From: Pseudo-nitzschia pungens
Taxonomy: Eukaryota > Bacillariophyta > Bacillariophyceae > Bacillariales > Bacillariaceae
DNA: 64,000 nucleotides
Reading direction: 5' to 3'
NCBI GenBank assembly: GCA_037355855.1
Contig: CM074759.1
Span: 8,060,001-8,124,000, forward strand
Below, one piece after another: positions 41,693 through 53,334 of the stretch (positions within the stretch are counted from its first letter, which is position 1; the number at the start of each line of letters is the position of its first letter). Made by a program: the position numbers and the translations under genes. Under the pieces are notes generated by a model, which had not been told where the DNA came from, ran no database searches, and saw nothing but the letters and a program-made list of their open reading frames with translations.

Positions 41693-43429
41693 TTAGTACC
41701 CCATGGCACACCCATCGGCTCGACCATCAGATCCCGCCCACCACACGCCGGTAGCCGGGTCCTTCTTGATAATCTGGGCCCGGCCAAAAATGGCACGGGC
41801 GTGTCCGTCGACGTTGCTCTGGATTTTGTGGCCCATCTCTTTGAGCTTCTTGACAACATCGGTTGGGACCTCCTTTTCCATCAACACACGACCGGACTGG
41901 GTTCCGTCAGCGATGCAAAAGCGGGGCATGTCGATGGCAGCCTGGGGATCCAATCCCGAATTGACCATGTGGACTGTCAGCTGCAAATGTCCCTGGGGTT
42001 GCATGTTTCCACCCATGTTGGACATGGTCGCATACAATTCGTCCGTGTCCTTGTAGGTGATCATTCCAGGTAGAATTGTGTGGTACGGACGCTTGTTGGG
42101 AGCCAGAATGTTGGGGTGGTCCTCTTTACCCTCACCGATTTGGAATCCAAAGCCACGGTTCTGAAGGGTGAATCCGCAGCCCTTGGGAACAATGCCCGTT
42201 CCGAATCCCATGTAGTTGGAATTGACAAACGAGATGGCATTGCCGTCCTTGTCTACCACCTGGAAACTCACGGTACAACTGCTGGGATCGGGAACACCGG
42301 GAATCGCCGCCTTTTCGGGATCAAAGAGGTTCTTGGCACGGCTTGTTAGGCGTTCTTCGTCCAAAATCTGATCAGGCGTTACCTTCATGTGGTCCGAATC
42401 GGCCACGTGGGCCCGGACGTCGGCGAATGCAAGGCGCATCATTTCAATCATGCGGTGGTATGAGGCGAGGCTACCCGGTTCGTTCTCGCCTTCTTCGATG
42501 GCCTCGATTCCCTTGAGAGCAATCAACGCAGCGATACCCTGTCCGTTCGGTGGAACTTCCCAGAGCTTGACGTTGTGGTAGCTGACGCAAATTGGATCCG
42601 GGAAGGACGTTTCGCAATTGGCCAAATCTTCCATGGTCATGACACCGCCGTGCTTTTGGATGACTTCGACAATGGCCTTGCCAGTTTCTCCCTTGTAGAA
42701 ACCTTCATCGGATCCCTTGGCTCCAAGGTCCCGCAAGACCCTGGCCAAATCCGGGTTGTAAATGATTTCACCGGTTTTGGGACCGCGGGATCCATCCACC
42801 GAAAGGGGAACGGGTTCTCCGTCGTCAACCCACTTTTTGATTTGTGCCATTCCAGCGGTCCAGTGGTGAGCCGTGGTAGTCTGGATCGGGAAGCCTTCTT
42901 CAGCTAATTGAGCCGCGGGCTCCAAGACATCGGCCAGGGTGAACTTGCCAGATCCATGTTTCTTCAGCAAATCCTCGTACCCTCTGGCGGTTCCCGGAAC
43001 CGTAACGGCGTGAGCCGAAAACTTGTAATCGTCCGAAGTAGGGCAGTCGGCCCGTACTTTTTCCAGGGTAAGGCCGGATGCAGATTTTCCGCTGGCGTTG
43101 AAGGCCGTGACCTTCTTTGTAGAGGCGTCGTAGTACAAACAGAACATGTCTCCACCTAATCCGCACGAGCAGGGCTCCGTAACACCCAGAGCCGCCGAAA
43201 CACCAATAGCGGCTTCCGCAGCGTTGGCACCTCGGCGCAACAAATCCAGACCGATCGAGGACGCGAGCGGTTGGCTGGAAGCAACGCATCCGTGGCGGCA
43301 GATAAAGGGAGATCGACGGGTTGGGAACGGAACAGTGTCGTGATGGAGGATTCCTTTTTGGATCGGAGCGTCAACGTCGAGCTCTTCCTCCTTTTCGGGT
43401 TCTTTTGCAGCAGAAAACCAGTCGGCCAT
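41693..43429 (-). CDS. Gamma-glutamyltransferase-family Ntn hydrolase (578 aa)
   Basis: Member of the gamma-glutamyltranspeptidase family, which self-cleaves into two subunits and transfers or hydrolyses gamma-glutamyl groups. N-terminal blocks 'ASSQPLASSIGLDLLRRGANAAEAAIGVSAALGVTEP' and 'GLGGDMFCLYY' are typical. The nucleophile Thr is at about residue 386 in 'SSCTVSFQVVDKDGNAISFVNSNYMGFGTG', where autocleavage would occur. 'MGGNMQPQGHLQ' is a further conserved block. The 'SNYMGFGTGIVP...LQNRG' wording places it with YwrD-like bacterial members rather than the classic glutathione-degrading type. No signal peptide or membrane anchor is visible (starts MADWFSAAKEPEKEEE), unlike animal GGT, so a cytosolic location is likely. 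Single exon and complete. Confidence 0.92.
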   Translation of the reverse strand: MADWFSAAKEPEKEEELDVDAPIQKGILHHDTVPFPTRRSPFICRHGCVASSQPLASSIGLDLLRRGANAAEAAIGVSAALGVTEPCSCGLGGDMFCLYYDASTKKVTAFNASGKSASGLTLEKVRADCPTSDDYKFSAHAVTVPGTARGYEDLLKKHGSGKFTLADVLEPAAQLAEEGFPIQTTTAHHWTAGMAQIKKWVDDGEPVPLSVDGSRGPKTGEIIYNPDLARVLRDLGAKGSDEGFYKGETGKAIVEVIQKHGGVMTMEDLANCETSFPDPICVSYHNVKLWEVPPNGQGIAALIALKGIEAIEEGENEPGSLASYHRMIEMMRLAFADVRAHVADSDHMKVTPDQILDEERLTSRAKNLFDPEKAAIPGVPDPSSCTVSFQVVDKDGNAISFVNSNYMGFGTGIVPKGCGFTLQNRGFGFQIGEGKEDHPNILAPNKRPYHTILPGMITYKDTDELYATMSNMGGNMQPQGHLQLTVHMVNSGLDPQAAIDMPRFCIADGTQSGRVLMEKEVPTDVVKKLKEMGHKIQSNVDGHARAIFGRAQIIKKDPATGVWWAGSDGRADGCAMGY

Positions 43430-44875
43430 GATGATAGTGTTGAGAGTATGAAAGAACTAGTGTTCGGTTGGAATGGGATGGTAGAATCTAAGGATATTAT
43501 GATGGTTGTTCAAAAAAAAAAATCTTTTGTTGACTAAACGTACAACTATGACCTATCAGAATCTTCGTTTTGAAGGCGATTGAAGAGGCTTCAAAAAACC
43601 GTGTAAGGTCTTACAGTAAGTTACCGTAACTATTATTGTCATTATTTTTTTTTATTCTTATTTTTCGTTCACCTTTGTTTTAACATCACGTACACGTGGG
43701 ATTACAGTACAGGATTGTACGTACGGTTATGGATACCGTTAAGTTTCAAAAGTTAGGTGACCCTTGTATTGAGATTAAGACTGCGGCTGGCATGGTTGCC
43801 CTTTCTTTATGACTCCTTACTCGCACGGTACCGTACCGGTAGGATAGAAGCGGGACAAATGGACCCGAACCCTGCGACGTTCGGACCTCATTTCAGAGAG
43901 AAGAAAACAAAAATATCCCAGTACGATTGTACCTACCGGTACGTGTCTGCAAATACAGTAAACCTTATCTTGAGAAACCGGTGGTGATAGCCTCCCTACC
44001 GGTAAAATTAGCGTAAACCTTACTCGGCCCGTTCGGCATGGTATTGTAACTCGATCCAGTAAGAACTAACCTTAACTTACCGTAATCCTTAGCATAAGAG
44101 TATTTTTAATTAATTACGAGTAATTACCGGTATGGTAATTACCGTACGAGTAAGGTTTACGGGACGGTAAGGTAAGATTATCCTAAAACTCAATCAGAAT
44201 GAATCAAATTGAGGCTTCAGGAATTCCATGAGCATGGAAAGGAATACCGGTAAACCTTAGCATTGATCCCTGCAATAATTTTTGTTACAAAAAAATAATA
44301 TCAGTCAGGCCCAGTGGAGAGTTGATGCAAACTGGTTTAATAAAACTTTTTATTCGTAAGAGTAACTTACGTAACTTACCGTACTTTGTAGCCTGCAAAA
44401 CAATGGTACAGCGTTGGTACGGCATCGGAAGTAACGTGCTGCGTACAATCCCACTATTCCTACATATCATACATATCACGTAGACGTAGTATTATTTGCT
44501 TCGGAGACTTTTCTGATTTTTTTTTATTGAGATAATTTTTTGCTGATGCTGATGAGAACCTCTCCCATCAGGGTCGTGCAGACTTCCAGCACTTATGAAA
44601 TTGCAGACGCTCTTCACGGGTTGCACCTGGTTTCGACCACGCACGTTTGCAGACCTCTACATCGTTCACGACCGCACAAAAGTACCGGTATTACCGTAAC
44701 GCGGAGAAAGAAAAAAAATGTCGAAAGGTGAAAATCCAAAAAACGGATCTCTACGGTACGAATAGAATAGCACCTTCTTTCCCGTTGACTGAGGCGGCTC
44801 CATATCTTCGACAACGATATCAACACATTACACAACCACAACTGTGACAACAACGCAAAAAATTAGACGTCTATC
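43430..44875. other. Intergenic between divergent GGT and lysA genes
   Basis: No gene seen. It is one of the densest stretches for GTAAGGTTTACG, TTACCGTAA and CCGGTA words (43.6-44.4 kb). It presumably contains both promoters. Confidence 0.5.
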
Positions 44876-46604
44876 ATGCGTTTCTCCACAGCTACCGCCT
44901 TGGTCGCCGCGTCGATGGTGTCTAGCATCAGCGCGTTTGCCCCTGCTCACCAGCGACGAGTGATTCTACCTCCTTTGGCTGCTACCGTCGAAACGTCAGC
45001 TCCCGCGGAGACTTCCGTCTTCTTGACCGCAGAGACTGCTAAGGCCTGCGTCGACCTCGCAGGAAGTCCCACGTTTGCTTATTCTTTGGAGAAACTCCAA
45101 GAATCGGCAGATGCCTGCCTGGCATTCCCCAATGCCTACGGATTGACAGTCCGATACGCCATGAAGGCCTGTCCCAACTCAGCAATCCTCAAGTTCTTTT
45201 CGTCTAAAGGGATCCACATTGACGCGTCGTCTGGATTTGAAGTAAAGCGTGCTATGGATGCCGGAATTCCTGCGGAACACATTAGTCTCAGCACGCAAGA
45301 GCTTCCCGAAAACTTCGCTGATTTGATCAAGATGGGAGTCAAGATTAATGCATGGTAAGCTTTTCTTTCTTTTTCTTTTTGAAAAATGATGACCAAGTGA
45401 TCAACTCTCTGCCGAGTTCGGATTGTGATTTCTAGTTTGGGAATATTCTTCAGCCGACGAACATTCATGTGCGGAAAAAGAAATCAAATATTTCACCCTG
45501 GAACAGTATCGAAGCTTCTTATCGGCACTTTCGCAGCTTTCTTTTCTTTCCAAATTCGTTAGAATCAATGAATGAATCACAATCTCATTTCTCTTGTTTT
45601 GTTGTCGTTGTTGTTGTTGTTGTTATTGTTGTAGCTCGGTCTCTCAAGTCGAACGGATTGGAAAGGCTTTTGAGGGAACTGGCCAAAAGGTTGGTATTCG
45701 TGTCAACCCTGGAACCGGCTCGGGTGGTTTTTCATCGTCGACTTCAGGATTTTCCAAGACGAATGTTGGTGGCCCCGCTTCTTCCTTCGGAATTTGGTAC
45801 TCATTGATCGAGGACGGGACAGTACCAGATATCGTTGCGAAATACGGCCTAACGGTAGAACGTATCCATACACACATTGGATCGGGAAGTGACCCTGCCG
45901 TCTGGCAGCAGGTCGCCTCCAAGTCGCTGTCCTTTTGCAAGGTTTGGTCGACCGTCGAAACACTGAATCTGGGTGGAGGATACAAGGTTGGACGTGTCGA
46001 GGGAGAAGTAACTACCGATCTCCAAAAAATTGGAGAACCTGTCACCGGTGCTTTCCGCCAGTTTGCAGAAGAAAACGGCCGTGAATTGAAACTGGAAATC
46101 GAGCCCGGAACCTATCTGGTGGCTATGAGTGGTGCTTTAGTGTCCACCATCCAAGATAAGGTATTCACAACAGGCGATGACGGGCACACGTTCTTGAAAC
46201 TCGATTCCGGAATGACCGACGTACTTCGTCCATCCCTGTATGGAGCCATCCATCCAATGACCATTCTTCCTGCGTCTGGCAAGTCGGATGACATTGGATC
46301 GGAAACCGAAGACGTCGTCGTCGTCGGGCACTGCTGCGAAAGTGGAGATTTGATGACACCCAAACCCGGCGAGCCCGAAGACTTGGCAGAAAGAACCCTG
46401 CGGAAGGCCGAGATTGGCGATTTGCTTGTCATGGACGGAAGTGGTGCCTACTGCGCAGGAATGAGCACCAAAAACTACAACTCCTTCCCCGAAGCACCGG
46501 AAGTAATGGTGGACTTCGATGGCAAGCCACACATCATCCGAAAACGTCAACCACTGGAAGAAATCTACAAGAACGAGATGGATGTTCCAGAGGGACTCTA
46601 CTAG
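44876..46604 (+). CDS. lysA: Plastid diaminopimelate decarboxylase, two exons
   Basis: PLP enzyme catalysing the last lysine-biosynthesis step, meso-diaminopimelate to lysine and carbon dioxide. Exons 44876-45354 and 45635-46604 (intron 45355-45634, GTAAGC...TAG, phase 2) give 482 aa. Residues 1-19 are a signal peptide, and 'SSISA/FAP' at 17-23 is the diatom plastid-import site, followed by a transit-like stretch. 'YAMKACPNS' carries the PLP Lys at 97; '[10 protein letters not shown]' near 238-245 and '[13 protein letters not shown]' are PLP-phosphate and barrel motifs; 'CESGD' at 394-398 and '[14 protein letters not shown]' form the active-site face typical of DapDC rather than ornithine decarboxylase. 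The exon 2 frame open before 45635 is intron sequence (a GTTGTTGTT tract). Substrate is inferred from motifs. Confidence 0.9.
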
Positions 46605-48587
46605 ATCCAGGAAAAGAATATAGAAGGATTACACGGTACACGTAGCTAGGAAGGCGCCGGGAAGAAAACTAGATATTACTTTAAATTTTTGAATAACGAC
46701 ACAATACATTGGGTCAATTGTTGGATATCGCATGTATTATTTAGTGCGATAGCAACCCCCAGCAACTCACTAGCTATAACTCTCAACAATCTTATCACTA
46801 CACTTGATTGTTGCCTTTCCCAGGTCCTCACTACCAAGTAGCGTCCATGCTCTTTGCAGGGTTTTTACCTTCACTCCTCCTGCATTTAATGATACTGTTG
46901 CCCGCTCCACTAGTAACATACATTCCAGTGGCGCCAGTGCGCTGCGAGTTCGACCTAGCTGTTGCACACGGTGCTTTCTTGCTAGTCGACCGAGACGAGT
47001 TTAAATTTGATATTACTTCAGTATTTCTTTAGGAAGTGCGATACCAGTTGAGCAGACTGAAGTCGTTCTTCCAGTGCCCCTTTTCCAATACCGTACGAGC
47101 ACGAAACAAACGAAAAGAAGCAATACATGAAGGCCTTTCATTTTTTGAAAACTTGGCAACCAGTATTGTACACGTACCTCATGGTTCCTTCTTTTAATAA
47201 TATAAAAGACACCATTTGGTGACGAAAGTTTAGTTGGATAGAGAGGCTATGAATACGATTAAGGTTACTTCTTTGAATGGGCAATCGTACTGGTAATTAC
47301 CGTACGGTTGTACAAGTAGTAATCTTAACGGAGAAAGATCTTGCTCTTTCGTCGGAACTCCATCGCTGTCATTGACGTTATTGTTGTTTTTACGAAAGAT
47401 TTTTATTTCAGTCACACGTCAAGCACTGGTACCGGTACGGAGGGGATGGTGCGTTGATACCCGTATTAGTGCCGAAGAACTAAGAGTAAGGAATAGGAAT
47501 GCGAGTAATTACGAGTAAGATTACCCTTACGGTAAGGTTACTGGTAACCTTACTTTTTAACTTCAAATCAACAAAAAACATTTTGTTGACATACCGGTAC
47601 ATGTACTGTAATGCCTATCGTAATTAATTTACCGTACGGTAGTTCGAATTGTATGAAAAAGTAACCTTAGGGAATTACCATCGCAAATTACTTCATTTTT
47701 GTTGAGAGCCGGTCACACCGAGCACATTTAAATGAACAAAGCTCGATCTAAATGAAAGAAAACGAATTGAGTCTTGAATCCGCATACCGGTGCAAAGAAC
47801 GGGTACTGGTATCTTACGTGCTATCTTACACGAAATGGACTAAAGGAACGGAAAGAGAAGTGTCAACTCGTTGATTCCTCCTGGCGCATGCATTCATTTG
47901 CTTTAAGGGCATATCAATTGACCGTTGAATTTTGTCCAAAGTTGAGACAACGTACGCGCGTGCAGTGCTTCGGGGGCGGTTGGATTTTGTGAATCACATT
48001 CCAAGAGATCCTACAGTTTCGCAGTGTAAATTACCGTACGCACACCGGAGAACGACAATCTACGTCAATCATACGGAAGACGAGAGTCTTGGGACGGATC
48101 GGATGCACGTAGCATTGCGCAAGTATCGTACTTTTCATTACCAAAAGGTGCATCGTAAGATTTTACTATCGTAGGCGATGCATTTTTTGTCTCCGTGCCA
48201 ATAGCATTTGCCCTCGACGACTCAATAGAAATTTAAAAGTTAAGTTACTCGTACTACGAAGGAGAAGTGACTATCATCACAGAAGAAACAAGCGACGCTC
48301 TCGGAGTGATCAATCGAAAGTAACTTCATCAGATACAACACTACCTCCTGTACAGACTACAATTGCGAAAGCCTTCGAACTACTCTTGTCCAACCTGTAA
48401 ATGGAAGTAGAAGCATTGGCTTGGGTATCCGTTCAGAACTTGTTGAAGCCGTGTCAAGTAGACAGCTCCACGCAGCCTAGTTTGGTTCATCTGCACTGTG
48501 TGCGCACGGTGAAGCTCTCGGAATTCGACTGCCCATCGATTTAGTGGGCCGGCACAGAAAGCGCGAATTGAATAGTCTCTCTGCCAG
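46605..48587. other. Intergenic, no gene seen
   Basis: Holds the lysA 3' flank and the putative promoter of the MFS gene. GTAA-type palindromic words cluster at 47270-47650. No credible ORF. Confidence 0.45.
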
Positions 48588-51500
48588 ATGCCTTCAGCCA
48601 TTTTTCGCCGATTGGAAAAACCTGCAGAGGATTACCTGTCAAAAGCAAAAGCCATTGTCGAAGTGGATAGCACGGACTCCTCTCTTACAGGAATGAACAG
48701 TGTTTCCGATCGAACATCTCACACGGCTGAACAATTGGAAAAACGCTCACCGCCACCCGGAGAAATTCCGGATCTTGTCTCGGAAGAGAACTATCCAGCA
48801 ACCGCTTTCAAATTGAAAACTTACGACGCAGAGCACCAACCCACTATGCCTCTCGCACAAGTTGCAAAGAACCCGGAAGACGCTTCCTTTTCCCCCAACG
48901 CCATTCTGAATACTTCTAGCAATCCGGTGACCCCGGATACATCCGTTGACGTCCACGACGAGGAGAAACAAAACGAAGCATCCAATTCGGCGAGGGGAGG
49001 CAGCGGTGCTCAAGATCCCGTTGACGAGGAATCGGAGCCCGCAATATCCAAATCTCGTGTCAATAAACAGAAAGAAACCGTCAAACACAGTCGTCGAAAC
49101 AACTATCATAGCAGTTCTCGGCGTGAGCGTAATCGTAGCAGCACAACGGAGGATGACGATTCTTCGTCGGATGACGATTCCTCCTACTTTGCCACCCATC
49201 TGCCGAGCCCGAAGAGCGGACGGAGCTTTTCCATTTCCAGCAATGCCAGCAACGCTTCTGCACAAGGGAGAACCCATGTGTTTCAGATCCAAAAGCAAGG
49301 AAGTGATGCTTCTCTATCCTTTTCGGACGAAAGCGACGACGAACACCATCATCCAAACGAGCATCAGGAAACCAAGGACCTAATTGTCCAGGGTGTGACA
49401 ATTCCGGAGGGTGGCATTCACTTGTCTCCGGTCGTGCACCCGAACAGGTCCGTTGTGGACATGAATTTGTATCCACAACGAATCACTCGAATGCACTCTG
49501 TGAGTTCTTTGGTGAGTTCCGCCAGTAGCGACAACGACCGAGGGATGGATGATGATTCGAACAGTGGCGAAGGCGAAGAAGCGAATCGCAGACGATCGTT
49601 CACGGGAGATGATAGCATGACGTCCAGTCTTCCTAGTGTTGCCAGCAGCGGGCCCGAAGGACTGCACAAAAACATGGACGTTGCAACCGGTCAGGGTGGT
49701 TACTACTTTCACAGCAACAATCTCTCAAACCATCCTCAGTACATACATCAATCGACCGGAATGGTCCCAATGTATTACCCTCAACAGCCACTGACGAACC
49801 AGCAAATGATGGCCTGGACAACAACACCCTTCAGCGACAGTGAGCTCGAGTATGCTTATTCGAATCCGACCCATTCGAACATGGGAAGCAGCAGAAGTGG
49901 TATCCAATCTGAGCAATCTTCGGCGAGCATTGCCATGGTTTATAGCGAAGATGATGAAGTCGGCGTCACTCGATTTAAGGGTTCGAAGGCCTTGTCGTCG
50001 ACATCTGCTTCTGGAAAGCAAGCTTCCAATTCGGGTGTTTCGGCAGGAAGGAGCAACGGGACGGCACTCAATGGTGGCGGCAGCGGAGATGCAGGAGGAA
50101 ATACCTGGTCGTCGGGTTCCTCCGGCAGAGATTTGGGTCCTGCGTCTCAGAGAGCGAGTGGGGATGCCGAATCCAAAGCTATATCTGCAGCAAACGGAGG
50201 ATCGGGAGGTGATGATGCCGTCACTAGCACCCCTTCAGGGCGCCAAACATTCGAAGTCTACTGGCAGCGATGGATCATGCTCTTTTACATGTCGGTGTTG
50301 AATCTTTTGTCGGATTGGACATGCTATTCGGTGGCTCCTATTTCACTGTTGACGGAAGAGGCGTTTGGAAACATCGATCCAGAACGATTGGTGGTTGTGT
50401 TTCTCGGTGCGAATGCGATTGCTACAGCTTGCGAACCAATGCTTCTTGCTCGATTGGGTCTCCGGCGCACGGTTCTGTTGGGTTCTCTACTTCTTATGAT
50501 TGGAAGCATTATCAAAAGTGGGGGCCTCCCTCCGATTATGGAAGCCAGCCTTGAGAAGGGACACGCAGAATCTAGTCTTTACCTGGGTTTCTTCATCGTT
50601 GGCCTTTCTCAGCCTCTTTACCAATGCACTCCCGCATTGCTCTCGGCATCTTGGTTTCCCGAGGAGGAACGCACCATGGCAACCGGTGTGGCCTTGAATG
50701 CCAATCAGCTTGGAATTGGATTTGCTTTCATTTTCGGAACTCTCCTGGTATCGAGGGCCGATGATATTCCTTCCTATTTCGGACTACTGAGCCAAGTAGC
50801 AACGCTCTGTTTCATCGGAACTCTCATTCAATTTGACGATGCTCCGCCAACTCCCCCCTCGTCTTCGGCGCGGGTTATGAGGGGTAACCTCAATTTCAAG
50901 ATGCCTCAGTTTGCCAACAGGCAATTTCAAAGGTACTTTTCGAGCAACCTGTCAGAAAAGAAACCCGAAGCACAGGCCCCGAGCCCTGCTGCCAGTAACC
51001 TCCCCCTCAAAGATGAGAAAGAAAAGCACAAACGATCTTCCAAATCCAAGAAATCCGGCCGATCGTCTTCGGGAGGCAAGCGTGTCGGCTCGGCTAGAAG
51101 ACGCAATCCCGCACCAAAGTTCCAAACAGCAAATGCAGAGAACGGTTTGTCCGCTCCTTCCAATGCACACTACGGATCTACGAGAGAAGCAATGGAAGAC
51201 CTTGCCAGGGCCAATTCGGAATTTGAATCTCTTCTACCTCAGTCATATGCACCCTCGCCAGCTCCCATGTCGGGCAGGCCGACGGAATCCGAAGGTGGCC
51301 GAGGATCTCCGAACCAAGAGGACATGAGTCCCGAAAGTGCGCCAGGATTAAATGTCCATGCTAATCCCACCGGACAAATGCCTATGGGTCCAGGAGGCCC
51401 ACAGGGAGCCTTTCCTCCCGGTCAATTGCCGATGCATGGTGCTTATCCATACGGGTATCCACCAGGTGGCTACCAATATTATCCCTACTATACGCCAGAG

Positions 51501-52571
51501 CAAATGCAACAGCAACAAGCTTATCTCCAACAGATGTACTATCAGCAACAAATGCCGCCGCAACCAATGGGTGCGCAGGGAATGCCGCCGCAAATGCATT
51601 ATCTACCACCTCCTTCATTCGCCATGCCCGTGTACTCATACCAACACCACTTCTCACCACAACTCGGAGAATTCGACCCTCGAAGTGACCCGTACGACAT
51701 CAACGCATATGGTGATCACGGTGCAGAACCTCGTGTCACCGTAACCAATAACCACTTGGATATCGATATTCGCGACGATCAAGTCATACGATCTCTACAC
51801 GCTTGCATGATACGGCAAGGTTTCAGCCATGCTCTTGCTGCATTTACGGTTTCTGGTATAGTCATCAACACTTTGTCTACGTACATGGACTATCTGGTTC
51901 GATTGAATGGAGCACCGAGGTCCTACACTGGTATTGTAGGAGGAGCCTTTCAGTTTGCTATCATGGCTTCCAGTTTAATTATGGGAAAACAAACTGACAA
52001 AACTAGGGCCTATTACTCTGTCACCACCGGCATGCTAGTGTTAGGAGCCTTTGGTCTCGCGGAATGTGGTGTCAGTTTAGATTCAAATCGAGGAAGTGAT
52101 CTGCGTTGGTCGTTGCTGTTGGTAGCTGTCTTGGTAGGGCCACTTCAGCCTATTTCAACCGAACTTGGAGTTGAAGTTGCGTATCCTCTGAGCGAGAATA
52201 CTGTGCTGGTCATTCAACAGCTCTTTTCCAATCTTCTCAGTGCCCTTTTCATTCCATTCTTCAAGTCATTGAAAGACATCGGAACATCGGCAATTGAAGA
52301 TGGTGAGATCGTCGAGCGCCCAGAATATACATTCTCCTTCTACTTGCTGATAGTCCTTCACACACTTGTCACTGTCTACTTCGCAACTTTCAACGGAAAA
52401 TATCTCCGATACGAGCACGAATTACAGAAAAAAGAAGAGGAAGAGGCCGAATACGAGGTGAGAGGGGAGGAACAGCCCTCGCATCCTACATACCCTAACC
52501 AAGCCCCCCATTTCTCACAGCAATATAGCAACCAGGGAGAACAACAACCGCTTATGTCGTATAATGCATAA
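48588..52571 (+). CDS. FLVCR-like MFS transporter with long disordered inserts (1327 aa)
   Basis: Major facilitator superfamily membrane transporter. Twelve likely membrane spans fall in two blocks of six: about 558-749 and 1081-1305. 'RWIMLFYMSVLNLLSDWTCYSVAPI' (span 1) and 'WFPEEERTMATGVALNANQLGIGFAF' (spans 4-5) resemble the FLVCR/SLC49 group, whose animal members move choline, ethanolamine or haem; the substrate here is unknown. The N-terminal ~555 residues are Ser/Asp/Gly-rich and probably cytosolic and disordered. The loop between the halves (about 750-1075) is unusually long, basic then Pro/Gln/Tyr-rich (YPPGGYQYYPYYTPEQMQQQQ). The C-terminus is Gln-rich and ends in 'PLMSYNA'. Single exon; the frame opens at the first ATG. 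Most SLC49 proteins are 450-550 aa, so the extensions are the odd feature. Confidence 0.85.
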   Translation: MPSAIFRRLEKPAEDYLSKAKAIVEVDSTDSSLTGMNSVSDRTSHTAEQLEKRSPPPGEIPDLVSEENYPATAFKLKTYDAEHQPTMPLAQVAKNPEDASFSPNAILNTSSNPVTPDTSVDVHDEEKQNEASNSARGGSGAQDPVDEESEPAISKSRVNKQKETVKHSRRNNYHSSSRRERNRSSTTEDDDSSSDDDSSYFATHLPSPKSGRSFSISSNASNASAQGRTHVFQIQKQGSDASLSFSDESDDEHHHPNEHQETKDLIVQGVTIPEGGIHLSPVVHPNRSVVDMNLYPQRITRMHSVSSLVSSASSDNDRGMDDDSNSGEGEEANRRRSFTGDDSMTSSLPSVASSGPEGLHKNMDVATGQGGYYFHSNNLSNHPQYIHQSTGMVPMYYPQQPLTNQQMMAWTTTPFSDSELEYAYSNPTHSNMGSSRSGIQSEQSSASIAMVYSEDDEVGVTRFKGSKALSSTSASGKQASNSGVSAGRSNGTALNGGGSGDAGGNTWSSGSSGRDLGPASQRASGDAESKAISAANGGSGGDDAVTSTPSGRQTFEVYWQRWIMLFYMSVLNLLSDWTCYSVAPISLLTEEAFGNIDPERLVVVFLGANAIATACEPMLLARLGLRRTVLLGSLLLMIGSIIKSGGLPPIMEASLEKGHAESSLYLGFFIVGLSQPLYQCTPALLSASWFPEEERTMATGVALNANQLGIGFAFIFGTLLVSRADDIPSYFGLLSQVATLCFIGTLIQFDDAPPTPPSSSARVMRGNLNFKMPQFANRQFQRYFSSNLSEKKPEAQAPSPAASNLPLKDEKEKHKRSSKSKKSGRSSSGGKRVGSARRRNPAPKFQTANAENGLSAPSNAHYGSTREAMEDLARANSEFESLLPQSYAPSPAPMSGRPTESEGGRGSPNQEDMSPESAPGLNVHANPTGQMPMGPGGPQGAFPPGQLPMHGAYPYGYPPGGYQYYPYYTPEQMQQQQAYLQQMYYQQQMPPQPMGAQGMPPQMHYLPPPSFAMPVYSYQHHFSPQLGEFDPRSDPYDINAYGDHGAEPRVTVTNNHLDIDIRDDQVIRSLHACMIRQGFSHALAAFTVSGIVINTLSTYMDYLVRLNGAPRSYTGIVGGAFQFAIMASSLIMGKQTDKTRAYYSVTTGMLVLGAFGLAECGVSLDSNRGSDLRWSLLLVAVLVGPLQPISTELGVEVAYPLSENTVLVIQQLFSNLLSALFIPFFKSLKDIGTSAIEDGEIVERPEYTFSFYLLIVLHTLVTVYFATFNGKYLRYEHELQKKEEEEAEYEVRGEEQPSHPTYPNQAPHFSQQYSNQGEQQPLMSYNA

Positions 52572-52939
52572 TTTGTATTGATTTCCTCGAGTGGGTTCTG
52601 AATAGATTGCTATTGCGGCAACTACTGCCATTCTGGCAATTATCGAAACTTAAAATAATACTTTTATTCCGACAATGAATTATAATTATTGTTCCTGATT
52701 TACGCAATTCATATCGTTGAAGTCATGAATTATTAGCTTTGTCTCGACCGCCGAAGGCTCCCAAGCTGTTTGTTGAAGGCAAAAGCAACTCAAATTTAGT
52801 TTCAGAACACACTGCACAAGAGACTCCTGTACCACTTCTTGGATCTTAGTGTCGAGAGGCATCATGGGCCATAAATATTTGAAAGCGGAAGAACACAGAG
52901 CATTGATTTATATATATTTCTTGGTCCGGGTACTGACAA
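52572..52939. other. Intergenic between MFS gene and tRNA
   Basis: MFS gene 3' flank and tRNA upstream region; no gene seen. The Pol III gene uses internal promoters, so no upstream motif is expected. Confidence 0.4.
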
Positions 52940-53010
52940 GCACCAGTGGTTTAGTGGTAAAATCCAACGTTGCCATCGTTGGGCCCCGAGTTCGATTCTC
53001 GGCTGGTGCA
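52940..53010 (+). tRNA. trnG(GCC): tRNA-Gly (anticodon GCC)
   Basis: A 71-nt cloverleaf. The acceptor stem GCACCAG pairs with CTGGTGC over 7 bp, followed by discriminator A. The A-box region is 'TGGTTTAGTGG', the anticodon loop is 'TTGCCAT' (GCC, reading GGC/GGT) and the T-arm is 'CCGAGTTCGATTCTCGG'. No intron and no encoded CCA. A T-run follows. Confidence 0.97.
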
Positions 53011-53020
53011 TTATTGTTGA

Positions 53021-53027
53021 TTTTTTT
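53021..53027 (+). terminator. RNA polymerase III T-run terminator
   Basis: Seven Ts, 10 bases after the tRNA-Gly 3' end. Confidence 0.85.
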
Positions 53028-53334
53028 CTGTCCGATCCGTGAAAAGCAAGAATGATCCTTTGCATACACCAACAAACCTTCCGTAGAGTCTACCGTAACC
53101 TTACTCACTGCTGAACCAGCAAGAACGCTGCCCAGTCATAGCTCGGAACAATGGTCAGCAACGCTCATGTAATCATTGCCCGTCGGCAATAGGAGAGCAT
53201 TAACAAAAAGGGCACATCGAGTGCTGGCAATCAGTGAGGCTACAAAGGATACTGTTGGAACGCTATTGCATACACTCAGTTACTACAAGATACTCTCCTA
53301 GAGGTGCATCGGAATCATCGAAGGGGAAGGGCGA

